A DNA stretch of 27,702 nt from JAISDD01 sp031553935 (GTDB lineage Bacteria > Bacillota > Syntrophomonadia > Syntrophomonadales > Syntrophomonadaceae), in the NCBI GenBank assembly GCA_031553935.1, contig JAVBKS010000046.1:1-27702 (forward strand), in the 5' to 3' direction. Every line of letters begins with the position of its first letter. Within the stretch, counting starts at the first letter, position 1. Below are positions 1-7,375 of this stretch, one piece after another. Below the pieces are notes generated by a model that saw only the letters and a list, made by a program, of their open reading frames with translations, had not been told where the DNA came from and did not search any database. The position numbers were made by a program, and so were the translations under genes.

Positions 1-774
1 TTCTTAGTAGGAGCTGGTTATCCGGGATTTGGAGTAGTAGCCCAGGATTCGGCTAATGTAGCTAAGGAATACGGCATAGACAGAGAAATGCAAGACAGAT
101 GGGCAGTATTAAGCCATGAAAAATGGGGCAAAGCATTCGAAAGAGGATTTTTCAAAGGCGAAATATTCCCCTTAGAAATACCCCAAGGCAAAGGCAAAGA
201 TCCCATCATCTTTGACAAGGATCAATTACCAAGACCGGGAACCACATATGAGCAACTTGCCAAATTATCAACAGTTAATGGCAGTATATCAGTGACAGCT
301 GGAAACTGCCCCAGTTTAAATGCCGGTGCAACCGGGTTAATAATGACCACCAGAGCCAAGGCTGAAGCCTTAGGGTTAGAGCCGGTAGCTAAAGTTTACA
401 AAGTACCCAGTGTAGCTGAATTCTATAGCAATATAGCAACTGCGCCGGGCAATGTAATCAAGAAAACCTGCGAAATGCACGGTTTAAAAACAACGGATAT
501 AGGGCTACTCGAAATCAACGAAGCCTTTGCCGCAGTTACCCTGACCTCAACCAAGATATTAAGTGACGGCGATGATGGCAAGTGGCAGCATTTCAAAGAT
601 ATCACTAATGTCAATGGCGGCTCCATAGCTATAGGCCACCCACTAGGCGCTACCGGAATACGCTTAACCATGACCATGATTCCCGAACTCAAAGCCAGAG
701 GCGAAAAATATGGAATAGCTACCCTTTGCGGTGGGCTTGCCCAGGCTGATGGTGTGTTAATCGAAGTTGAGTAG
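1..774 (+). CDS. Acetyl-CoA acetyltransferase (thiolase), 5' end missing
   Basis: The frame is open from base 1, so the gene begins outside the window and 257 C-terminal residues are visible of a family usually near 390-400. Thiolases condense two acetyl-CoA to acetoacetyl-CoA or cleave it in beta-oxidation. Visible signatures are NEAFA (from base 517), the catalytic-histidine motif GHPLGATG (634-657) and the C-terminal catalytic cysteine in LCGG (Cys codon at 727). The nucleophilic N-terminal cysteine lies outside the window. The usual CxGxG is here CGGLA, with Ala replacing the second Gly, and the loop normally reading AGNASGLNDGA is AGNCPSLNAGA, so it belongs to a divergent thiolase subgroup. 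Crotonase follows 82 bp downstream, which fits a butyrate/crotonate beta-oxidation cluster. The family is certain; biosynthetic versus degradative direction is not decided by the sequence. Confidence 0.93.
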   Translation, partial: FLVGAGYPGFGVVAQDSANVAKEYGIDREMQDRWAVLSHEKWGKAFERGFFKGEIFPLEIPQGKGKDPIIFDKDQLPRPGTTYEQLAKLSTVNGSISVTAGNCPSLNAGATGLIMTTRAKAEALGLEPVAKVYKVPSVAEFYSNIATAPGNVIKKTCEMHGLKTTDIGLLEINEAFAAVTLTSTKILSDGDDGKWQHFKDITNVNGGSIAIGHPLGATGIRLTMTMIPELKARGEKYGIATLCGGLAQADGVLIEVE

Positions 775-856
775 TTACGAGCACTTAATCTGCAGTTAAG
801 GTACATGGATTTGGTCTGTGACTTAGCGTACCCCCATACTGATAAGGAGGACAAAA

Positions 857-1636
857 ATGGATTTAAAGACTATGCTTTACGAAAAAGCAGATGGAGTAGC
901 GATTGCTACCTTCAATCGTCCCAAAGTTATGAATGCTATTGATTCCGATGTCACGGATGATTTAGCAGAGATCGTAAAAGCAGTTAATAGTGATGACGAA
1001 GTGAAGGCACTAGTTCTGACTGGCGGCCCGAAAGTATTTGCGGCTGGCGGAGATATTAATTTTATGTTAACTGTAACTCCTGCTGATATCGAAAAATTCA
1101 TTGATAATTCCCACAAAATATTTTTCGATATTGAAAGACTTGAAAAGCCTGTAATCGCAGCTATTGCTGGTCTCGCTTTTGGAGGCGGGTTAGAGATCGC
1201 ATTGCTATGCGATATTCGAATTGCTGCCGAAGGCACCATGATGGGACTGCCGGAATCAAACTTAGGCCTATTTCCTGCAGCTGGCGGAACTCAGAGACTT
1301 ACGAGAGTTGTCGGGCCTGCATGGGCGAAATACATGATAATGACCGGAAACCCAATCGATGCGAACAAAGCTCTGGATTTAGGTCTGGTTACTCAAGTTG
1401 TTCCAGCTGATGCTTTGCTAGATGAAGCAATGAAAATCGCAAAGAAACTGGCCAGCAAAGCTCCTATTACTGCCAAAATCACCAAACAATCCCTGAACAA
1501 TGCGATGTATTATGATATGCAATCATCCCTACTATTTGACCAAAAGTCCTTTGCATTTATTTTCGCAACCGAAGATCATACCGAAGGTATGAAAGCCTTT
1601 GTGGAAAAGCGTAAACCGGAGTTCAAGGGTAAGTAG
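857..1636 (+). CDS. crt: Enoyl-CoA hydratase / crotonase
   Basis: This 259-residue protein has the usual crotonase length. It hydrates crotonyl-CoA to 3-hydroxybutyryl-CoA, or the reverse, in the cytoplasm. Both oxyanion-hole segments are present (FAAGGDI near residues 61-67 and AGLAFGGGLE near 104-113). The two catalytic glutamates of mitochondrial enoyl-CoA hydratase align with Glu113 (GGGLE) and Glu133 (GLPE), exactly 20 residues apart as in the rat enzyme. The GLFPAAGGTQRL loop and the FVEKRKPEFKGK tail are family hallmarks. The start is fixed by AAGGAGG at 844-850, six bases before the ATG. It follows the thiolase in the same direction. An intact catalytic pair argues against an isomerase or decarboxylase member of the superfamily. 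No 3-hydroxybutyryl-CoA dehydrogenase or butyryl-CoA dehydrogenase is in the window. Confidence 0.95.
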   Translation: MDLKTMLYEKADGVAIATFNRPKVMNAIDSDVTDDLAEIVKAVNSDDEVKALVLTGGPKVFAAGGDINFMLTVTPADIEKFIDNSHKIFFDIERLEKPVIAAIAGLAFGGGLEIALLCDIRIAAEGTMMGLPESNLGLFPAAGGTQRLTRVVGPAWAKYMIMTGNPIDANKALDLGLVTQVVPADALLDEAMKIAKKLASKAPITAKITKQSLNNAMYYDMQSSLLFDQKSFAFIFATEDHTEGMKAFVEKRKPEFKGK

Positions 1637-1895
1637 AGAAAAGTAGAATGTTTAAGTTAAGGAGCTAGCTGTAATGATTAAGGAAGTTTTAAGTCTATCA
1701 GACGTCTACTTTGAAATAGTATGCTAACCCGCAAAAATTAAGCATCAAAACCATAGTTGAGCAGACGTCCAATATGAATGATACACAAAATATTAAATGT
1801 TCGCAAATATTTGCTCCTGTTCTGGCAACAAGAAATGATTAAATTATGGACCTATTACTGATTTAAAATATTAATTGGTTAGGGGGAAAAATAAT
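1637..1895 (+). other. Intergenic region with palindrome and direct repeats ahead of the CoA-transferase
   Basis: This gap contains a perfect 12-bp palindrome GCAAATATTTGC (1803-1814) about 80 bp upstream of the CoA-transferase start, and an 8-bp direct repeat CAGACGTC at 1699-1706 and 1762-1769. A possible 17-codon ORF at 1674 has an AAGGAG upstream but is too short to call. I found no convincing sigma-A promoter. The palindrome could be a regulator site for the CoA-transferase; that is inference. Confidence 0.35.
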
Positions 1896-3257
1896 ATGGC
1901 TAATAATTGGAAAGATTACTACCAAAGCAGATTAATGTCGCATACTGAGGCAGCCAATAAACTGCAGGACAATTGGAAGATTTTCATGGACTGCGGAAAT
2001 AAGTCGAATACCCCAGCTTTGTATGAAGCTATAATTAACCGAGCCAAATCATTAAATAGTTTTATGATCGGTGAAACATTAGCTATGACTCCGCATGCAC
2101 TTTGGGATGAAAAAGTAAATGAAGAAATGTTCGGAAAATTAAAGGCATTTACAGCATTTGCTCTTCCTGGACCTAATAGACAGTTAGCAGGCAAAAAGTA
2201 TAGGGATGTCATTTTGGCGCAAGCAGATGATTCATATTTATATATGGCACCAATTTGTGATGCTTATGCAATAATGACAACTCCACCTGATAAGAATGGT
2301 TTTGTCAATCTATCATTCTGTGATTTTATGCATATGCATGCAATTAGAGAAGGCAGAAAAGTAGGAAAACTTCAATTAGTAATATGTGAAGTAAATGATA
2401 AACTGCCGGTTGTGTTTGGAGACAATTATATGCATGTTTCTGAATTCGACTGCTTTATCGAAATCTCACAGGATGTGGTAGTTTACAAATCCGGTATGTT
2501 TGTGCCTACTGACGAAGAAACTTCGATTGCTAACTATGTTGCCCAATTGATAAATGATGGTGACACCATCCAAATTGGATTGGGAACAATTCCAGAAGTT
2601 GTTGCAAAACTATTAGAGGGCAAGCATGACCTGGGCATTCACACTGAAGTATTAGTAAACGGACACTTGGATATGATTAAAAAAGGAATAGTTAATAACA
2701 GCAAGAAGAATTTATATCCTGGGGTATCAGTTTCTACGTTCGTGCTAGGTGATCAAGAATTATATGATTACTGCACTGAAAACCCGGCATTTAACTTGTA
2801 CTCAACAGCTATTCTTAATGATCCCAGAATTATTGCTCAAGAAAACTGTGTTAAAGCTATTAATAATACGCTTTTAGTTGAACTATCTGGACAGATGGCT
2901 TGTGATACTTTAGGTCATCGGCAGATTTCAGGAATTGGCGGGCAGAATAATTTCCAAGTCGGAGCCCGTTGGTCTAAAGGTGGGCAAGCTATGTCATTGC
3001 TAAATTCGACACGCAAATTGCCTTCGGGAGAAATGGTCTCAGCAATTGTTCCTGAAATGCCTGCAGGTACGCAAATTGCAGTAATTAGGCAACTGGCAGA
3101 TGTGGTAATAACTGAATTCGGCATTGCAGATCTAAGGCATAAATTTCTGAGGGAAAGAGCTGATGCTTTGATTGAGATTGCTCATCCCGATTTTAGAGGT
3201 GAGTTAAGAAAAGCAGCTCGCAGGAATTATTATCCGGCAGCGTTCCAAAATATCTAA
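1896..3257 (+). CDS. Acetyl-CoA hydrolase/4-hydroxybutyrate CoA-transferase family protein (likely butyryl-CoA:acetate CoA-transferase)
   Basis: This 453-residue protein is of the class that moves CoA between acyl-CoA and acetate through a glutamyl-CoA thioester. The likely nucleophile is Glu251 in LGIHTEVL, matching the GxHTEM context of 4-hydroxybutyrate CoA-transferases. Ahead of it is the nucleotide-binding-like turn IQIGLGTIPEVV (about 226-237), and near the C-terminus is the family's ITEFGIADLRH. The start is set at ATG 1896 because AGGGGG (1881-1886) precedes it at normal spacing; an in-frame TTG at 1875 would put that site inside the gene. Its position next to thiolase and crotonase suggests activation of butyrate with acetyl-CoA, or the reverse step in butyrate formation. 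Substrate choice among butyrate, 4-hydroxybutyrate and propionate cannot be read from sequence. Confidence 0.85.
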   Translation: MANNWKDYYQSRLMSHTEAANKLQDNWKIFMDCGNKSNTPALYEAIINRAKSLNSFMIGETLAMTPHALWDEKVNEEMFGKLKAFTAFALPGPNRQLAGKKYRDVILAQADDSYLYMAPICDAYAIMTTPPDKNGFVNLSFCDFMHMHAIREGRKVGKLQLVICEVNDKLPVVFGDNYMHVSEFDCFIEISQDVVVYKSGMFVPTDEETSIANYVAQLINDGDTIQIGLGTIPEVVAKLLEGKHDLGIHTEVLVNGHLDMIKKGIVNNSKKNLYPGVSVSTFVLGDQELYDYCTENPAFNLYSTAILNDPRIIAQENCVKAINNTLLVELSGQMACDTLGHRQISGIGGQNNFQVGARWSKGGQAMSLLNSTRKLPSGEMVSAIVPEMPAGTQIAVIRQLADVVITEFGIADLRHKFLRERADALIEIAHPDFRGELRKAARRNYYPAAFQNI

Positions 3258-3297
3258 TAACAACAGGGAATTTTTATTATAGTGACATTATATCAAT

Positions 3298-3333
3298 GCC
3301 AAAGACCGGAAAATGTTTTTTCCGGTCTTTGGC
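3298..3333 (+). terminator. Perfect 16-bp hairpin downstream of the CoA-transferase
   Basis: The arms at 3298-3313 and 3318-3333 are perfectly complementary (16 bp) around a four-base TGTT loop, starting 40 bp after the CoA-transferase stop. The hairpin is far stronger than chance and well placed as a transcript end. However, a canonical U-tract is missing after the stem: the run of T lies inside the 3' arm. It could end transcription or only protect the 3' end of the mRNA. Confidence 0.6.
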
Positions 3334-3402
3334 GCTGCCCCTACAAATAATAACTATAATAAATATTGTGGGGACAACAATTAAAGAAGCCAATAGGCAT
3401 AA

Positions 3403-3635
3403 TCAAGCAGTAAAGTAGAATTCCGTTCTGAACTCGATCAAATTAGGGCAGGGCTGCGAGAAGAAAACAGGAGCAGTGGTTAAACTATCATAATCTTACA
3501 CCTCAACGAGTAATTAGCAGTGATGCGGAAATTTTTACTGGAAGTTATTTGAATAACGAAGTACCTTTAGGAGAATTTGCAGATATGCCGGTATCCGGGA
3601 ATTACATTCGCCTTGATGCTGATCATTTATATTAA
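3403..3635 (+). pseudogene. Frameshifted remnant of an unrecognised gene
   Basis: Two short protein-like segments lie in different frames in this stretch between the CoA-transferase and the S-layer gene. Frame 1 (3403 to a TAA at 3479-3481) reads SKVEFRSELDQIRAGL and so on, an amphipathic charged helix. Frame 3 (from about 3474 to TAA 3633-3635) reads QWLNYHNLTPQRVI, later LGEFADMPVSGNYIRL, which looks like genuine protein sequence. The frames overlap around 3474-3481, as expected for one gene broken by a single indel. No start codon with a ribosome binding site is present, so the 5' part is also gone. I do not recognise the family. The rest of 3334-3718 shows no other feature until AAAGGAGGGG at 3704. 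Confidence 0.4.
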
Positions 3636-3718
3636 AGTCCAGGTAGTGATAATGCTTGAGACTGAAAGTATAGAGGATCATAGGCGTATTAATAGCAAAT
3701 AATAAAGGAGGGGATCAA

Positions 3719-5881
3719 TTGCTGAAAAAGCAAAAGTTGTTGTCATCATTCTTAATTGTACTCGTATTAGCATTGGTAGCTATCCCAATGCCTGCTAATG
3801 CCGAAGAGGAAAAGATTACTTTAGAACAAGCAGTAACGATAGTTAAGCAAGTTGTAGTAATCCCGGAAAATTTCAAAGATTTTACTTATAGCTTTGATAG
3901 TTATGGGGAACAGGCGAACTGGAATCTAAACTGGTCTGATCAAGCGGGCGGAGCAGGTGGCCTAAATGTGGCGGTAAGCAGCCGCAATGGAGATATCGTT
4001 AACTATAATTATTGGAACAATGTTCAGCCCCAAGGAGCGGAGATATCCTTGGCGGAAGCACAAAAGATAGCTGAGGCTAAGATAATTCAATTAGTACCTC
4101 TAAAGCATGAGCAAATGAAATTAATACCAGTTGCTAACCAGCTTATAGCCCTCAACTATAAGCCGAATTATTCATTTCAATGGCAGCGATATGCCAATGG
4201 AGTACCGGTATCAAATAATTACGCAGGTATGGAAATTAATGCTCGCTCAGGAGAACTGATGAGCTATTATTTGAACTGGACTGAAGGAGTAGTTCCGGAG
4301 ATTGCCAACGTAGTTTCTAAAGAACAAGCAATCAAAGCATTTCGAGATGCTGGAGTTATTGAATTAAGCTACTTGCTGCCTTACAAACCTCAGCCGATTG
4401 ACAGTTCGAAAAGAAGCATTGATGCTAAATTAGTCGCAAGAATTACCAATCCGCATGGGGGAGCGATTGATGCTAATAGTGGTCAACTATTACAATTGGC
4501 CCCGGGAGAATACTTAAATAATGATTTTAATACTTATGCGATGGCCGGAGCGATGCGGGAGAACAGCAAAGCTGCTAATGACGAGGGCGCAGTTAATCTT
4601 ACTCCCCAGGAAATCGCTGAGCTCAATAAAAACAGTCAGATTTTATCTCAGGACAATGCTATAAAAGCATTGCAGAAGTATTTTACTCTACCAGCAACAG
4701 CTAGATTAACCAGTTTTAATCTTAACCAAGATTGGAGTGACAAAGATAAAAAGCTCTGGTACTTTAATTGGGAAGTTGCGGATCAATCTTTAAGCATTAG
4801 CGCTTCGATAGATGCTAATTCGGGACGAGTTTATCATTATTCCTGCTGGAATCGATTAGATAAAGAAGCCACGATTGGCCGCGCTGAAGCTCAGACCGTT
4901 GCTGAAGATTTAATTAAAAAAATTGAGCCTCAATTGTTTTCATCATTGCGTTTAGAAAAAAATGCTGATAATCAAGTCATTCCGCTAATGAAGGATAAAA
5001 CAATTGCTCCTGCGCCGAGAGAGCATAGTTTTGAATTCACGAGATTAGTAAATGGAATTCCCTGTAATGGACAATCAATAGGAATTACGGTGTCGGGAGT
5101 TGATAAGAGCATAATAGGTTACAATCTAAATTGGAATGATTGGAATTTCGTAGATCCAAGTAAAGCCATGAGCTTAAGCAAATTGAATGATCAATGGTTA
5201 GCTAAAGCGCCTTTGACGCTCTGTTACGCGGTAGCCTATAATAAAGATAATTACTCTAGGATCATACCGGTTTATGTGCCTATTGATCTTGCGAACAGGA
5301 ATGCCTTCGCTTGTATTGATGCAGTGAGTGGAACCCCTCTAGGAAGCGATGGCAATGTGATCATTGATTACCAAGGGCAGTCTGCTTTTTCCGATATAAG
5401 CGGTCATTTTGCAGAGAAAGAGATTCGCGCCTTAGGGCAGGCTAGAATCGTGGTTGCTAATGGAGGCCAGTTTAGGCCGGATGAGAGTATCATATGGGCT
5501 GATTTCTTGAGAATTCTATGGGGTGCATTCAATGGAAGCTGGGATATAGCTAATCTCAGTGATCAAGAAATACTTAGATATTGTGTCAATGCCGGTTATG
5601 TAAGCTCAGATACGGATATTAAAGCAAAAGTTACCCACGCTCAAGCCCTTAAGGTTGTCATCAAAGCTATGCGCCTAGACAAAATTGCTGCGCAATCTGA
5701 TATTTTTGCTGATGTAAAGGCAGAAGACAAGTCCATCACCCCGGATCTAAGAGGTTACGTCGCTATAGCCAAGGGCCTTAATACTTTTTATATGCCCGAC
5801 GCCTTTAATGCTGATACAGAAACCAGCAGGGGTGAAGCTGCTTATTTGATAGTCAGGTCAATTGAAAAGGTACAGAGCTAA
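3719..5881 (+). CDS. Secreted YcdB/YcdC-like repeat protein with C-terminal SLH domains
   Basis: This 720-residue exported protein starts at TTG 3719 behind AAAGGAGGGG (3704-3713). Residues 1-28 form a signal peptide (MLKKQK, a leucine-rich core, then PANA before EEEK). The body holds repeats of PepSY/YcdB-YcdC type: segments such as WNLNWSDQ, VNYNYWNN, LMSYYLNWTEG, WYFNWEVADQ and IIGYNLNWND recur with intervening helices containing EAQKIAE or EAQTVAE. From about residue 558 to the end there are S-layer-homology repeats (AFSDISGHFAEKEIRAL; IFADVKAEDKS to TSRGEAAYLIVRSIE), which in Firmicutes anchor proteins to pyruvylated secondary cell-wall polymer. The expected role is a cell-envelope protein on the outer surface. 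YcdB-type domains have no firm biochemical function. It stands alone and converges on rpsT. Confidence 0.85.
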   Translation: MLKKQKLLSSFLIVLVLALVAIPMPANAEEEKITLEQAVTIVKQVVVIPENFKDFTYSFDSYGEQANWNLNWSDQAGGAGGLNVAVSSRNGDIVNYNYWNNVQPQGAEISLAEAQKIAEAKIIQLVPLKHEQMKLIPVANQLIALNYKPNYSFQWQRYANGVPVSNNYAGMEINARSGELMSYYLNWTEGVVPEIANVVSKEQAIKAFRDAGVIELSYLLPYKPQPIDSSKRSIDAKLVARITNPHGGAIDANSGQLLQLAPGEYLNNDFNTYAMAGAMRENSKAANDEGAVNLTPQEIAELNKNSQILSQDNAIKALQKYFTLPATARLTSFNLNQDWSDKDKKLWYFNWEVADQSLSISASIDANSGRVYHYSCWNRLDKEATIGRAEAQTVAEDLIKKIEPQLFSSLRLEKNADNQVIPLMKDKTIAPAPREHSFEFTRLVNGIPCNGQSIGITVSGVDKSIIGYNLNWNDWNFVDPSKAMSLSKLNDQWLAKAPLTLCYAVAYNKDNYSRIIPVYVPIDLANRNAFACIDAVSGTPLGSDGNVIIDYQGQSAFSDISGHFAEKEIRALGQARIVVANGGQFRPDESIIWADFLRILWGAFNGSWDIANLSDQEILRYCVNAGYVSSDTDIKAKVTHAQALKVVIKAMRLDKIAAQSDIFADVKAEDKSITPDLRGYVAIAKGLNTFYMPDAFNADTETSRGEAAYLIVRSIEKVQS

Positions 5882-5931
5882 CTCTTCTGAAACAATGTAC
5901 GTGCCGCTCAACAAGAATAAAAAGCAAGCAC

Positions 5932-5959
5932 AAAATGGCCTCCATTCATCTGGAGGCCA
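5932..5959 (-). terminator. Rho-independent terminator of rpsT
   Basis: A 9-bp perfect stem TGGCCTCCA/TGGAGGCCA (5936-5944 with 5951-5959) closes a six-base loop. Read on the minus strand it ends in TTTT (5935-5932), so it terminates rpsT, whose stop is 25 bp away. It may also stop leftward read-through into the converging SLH gene. Confidence 0.8.
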
Positions 5960-5983
5960 AAATTATCTTAAGTAAATGAGCGC

Positions 5984-6265
5984 TTATTCCGCCGCTTGAC
6001 TGAGCTTTGCAGTATTAAACTTTTTGGCAATTGCTGATTTTTTACGAGCAGCATTATTTTTGTGCAGGATTCCTTTGCCGACACACTTATCGATAATCGA
6101 AGTTAACTGCAAAAAAGTCTCTTGGGTATTATCTATATCATCACTCTTCAAAGATAATTCGAATTTCTTAAAAGCTGTATTCAAACGACTTTTACGAGAT
6201 TTATTACGTAAACGGTTTTCTTCGGCTTTACGGGCGCGCTTAGCTGGCGTTTTACTCTTCGCCAC
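5984..6265 (-). CDS. rpsT: 30S ribosomal protein S20
   Basis: This 93-residue, very basic protein binds 16S rRNA in the small subunit. The N-terminus AKSKTPAKRARKAEENRLRN and the later NNAARKKSAIAKKFN match the S20 pattern of three long helices. The start is GTG at 6265-6263, with AGGAG (minus strand, 6278-6274) eight bases upstream. An overlapping ATG at 6273 is out of frame. It is a single-gene unit with its own promoter and terminator, pointing left against its neighbours. In Clostridia and Bacilli rpsT often sits near spore genes and lepA, as here (spoIIP and lepA lie to the right). Confidence 0.96.
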   Translation of the reverse strand: MAKSKTPAKRARKAEENRLRNKSRKSRLNTAFKKFELSLKSDDIDNTQETFLQLTSIIDKCVGKGILHKNNAARKKSAIAKKFNTAKLSQAAE

Positions 6266-6304
6266 AATGTCATCTCCTATCTGAATATTTAATCAACTTT
6301 AGCT

Positions 6305-6333
6305 ACTATACCATTTGCAGAAAACTAAATCAA
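6305..6333 (-). promoter_or_regulatory. Sigma-A-type promoter of rpsT
   Basis: On the minus strand TTGATT (6333-6328) and TATAGT (6310-6305) are separated by exactly 17 bp, giving a start near 6298 and a leader of about 33 bases that contains the AGGAG site. Confidence 0.7.
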
Positions 6334-6517
6334 GACCTGATTGAACATATTCTGTGTTCAATTGGCGTCAATAATGACTTGCAAATTATCGAGCTGAAAT
6401 TAGCAATCATTGTAATCCAATTCGATATTTTATAGAATTTTCTTTATTGTAAAGTTTGCTTGGGAAGTTGGGTAGTAAAATTTTAGGAGTCGCGTCTATC
6501 TATTTCATCGCTTCTCG

Positions 6518-6546
6518 TTGACCTATACACAACTAATGTGTATAAT
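6518..6546 (+). promoter_or_regulatory. Sigma-A promoter of hicAB
   Basis: TTGACC (6518-6523) and a consensus TATAAT (6541-6546) are spaced by 17 bp, 20 bp before the hicA ATG. This is one of the best promoter matches in the window. Confidence 0.85.
6524..6544 (+). promoter_or_regulatory. Inverted-repeat operator inside the hicAB promoter
   Basis: TATACAC (6524-6530) and GTGTATA (6538-6544) form a perfect 7-bp inverted repeat with a 7-base spacer. It fills the -35/-10 spacer and overlaps the -10 box. A repressor bound here would exclude RNA polymerase. HicB carries a ribbon-helix-helix tail and is the expected binder, as known for autoregulated HicAB modules; the match to HicB is inference. 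Confidence 0.7.
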
Positions 6547-6566
6547 AAAGTCGAAGGGGGAGGTTA

Positions 6567-6740
6567 ATGAAACGTAAAGATTTAATTAAGCTCCTTGAAC
6601 GAAATGGGTGGTGGAAGAAAAGAGAAGTACACGACCACACCATTTACACGAATGGAATTGCCAACGAGCCAATATCTAGACAAAATGAAATCGATGAAAT
6701 ATTGGCTAAAAAAATAATCAAGCGTCGGGAATTATATTAA
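6567..6740 (+). CDS. hicA: HicA-family toxin (mRNA interferase)
   Basis: This is a short 57-residue gene starting at ATG 6567 behind AAGGGGGAGG (6554-6563). The protein MKRKDLIKLLERNGWWKKRE...HDHTIYTNG fits the dsRBD-like HicA fold: an N-terminal helix ending in NGWW, then a strand with the catalytic histidine (His24 in VHDHTIY), then PISRQNEIDEILAKKIIKR as the final helix. HicA toxins cleave mRNA and tmRNA and are held inactive by HicB. The partner gene follows 28 bp downstream under the same promoter. In many HicA proteins the residue before the histidine lies in a GSH or GNH turn, whereas here it is HDH, a mild variation. The toxin appears intact. Confidence 0.85.
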   Translation: MKRKDLIKLLERNGWWKKREVHDHTIYTNGIANEPISRQNEIDEILAKKIIKRRELY

Positions 6741-6768
6741 ATCACCGACCCGAAAGGACTGTGTCAAT

Positions 6769-7158
6769 TTGATTAAAGTGTATCCAGTTGTTTTAACTCC
6801 AGCTAAAACCGGGTATGTTGTAACTATCCCTGACCTTGATATTAATACTCAAGGGAACGACTTAGCAGAAGCCATTTATATGGCTCGTGATGCTATAGGC
6901 CTTTGGGGTAATTGTGAACAAGATGATGGGAGAGCTATTCCCGAGCCATCAGCAACAGAGCCTGTACATGATAGCAATGAGCTCGTTTCATGGATAGACA
7001 TTGATTTTGAAAAATATCGCCGTGCAAACGATATGACAACTATGCGCATTAATGTTTCCGTACCAAAATATTTGAAAGTATTGGGTGATGAAGCTGGTAT
7101 TAATTTCTCCCAAGAGCTTCAAGAACGTCTTAAAGAACGTCTAAACGTTTCCAGGTAA
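6769..7158 (+). CDS. hicB: HicB-family antitoxin
   Basis: This 129-residue protein starts at TTG 6769 with AAAGGA at 6753-6758. The N-terminal half (YPVVLTPAKTGYVVTIPDLDINTQGNDLAEAIYMARDAIGLW) is the partially degraded RNase H-like HicB fold that covers the HicA active site. The C-terminal part from about residue 88 (TTMRINVSVPKYLKVLGDEAGINFSQ) has the ribbon-helix-helix pattern used for DNA binding. It should neutralise HicA and repress the hicAB promoter through the inverted repeat at 6524-6544. Toxin-first gene order and a two-gene transcript ending in a terminator at 7204-7251 are typical of HicAB modules. Confidence 0.88.
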   Translation: MIKVYPVVLTPAKTGYVVTIPDLDINTQGNDLAEAIYMARDAIGLWGNCEQDDGRAIPEPSATEPVHDSNELVSWIDIDFEKYRRANDMTTMRINVSVPKYLKVLGDEAGINFSQELQERLKERLNVSR

Positions 7159-7203
7159 TCACACCCCAAAACCGAAAAGAGTACTCATTTTTACATTCAA
7201 AAG

Positions 7204-7251
7204 AAAACTGCTCAGGTGCCCTACTTTTGGATTTCAAGGAGCGGTTTTTTT
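7204..7251 (+). terminator. Terminator of hicAB
   Basis: AAAACTGCTC (7204-7213) pairs with GAGCGGTTTT (7239-7248) through ten pairs including one G-U, around a 25-base loop, and a seven-base T run ends at 7251. The large loop lowers confidence, but the placement 45 bp after hicB is right. Confidence 0.55.
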
Positions 7252-7375
7252 GTTCTCAACTGTCAAAGGCTTGACTATGATTGTAGAGTTTTACACTGCA
7301 AAATAGTTGAGTTCTTTTTTGGTTTATTTTAGCATATTCTTGTCTATACTCCGGGCGAAAGCTGAGGTGGACAAG

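Noticed and set aside
1674..1727. 17-codon ORF with AAGGAG between crotonase and CoA-transferase
   Set aside because: Too short and without recognisable features; it could be a leader peptide, but nothing else supports attenuation there.
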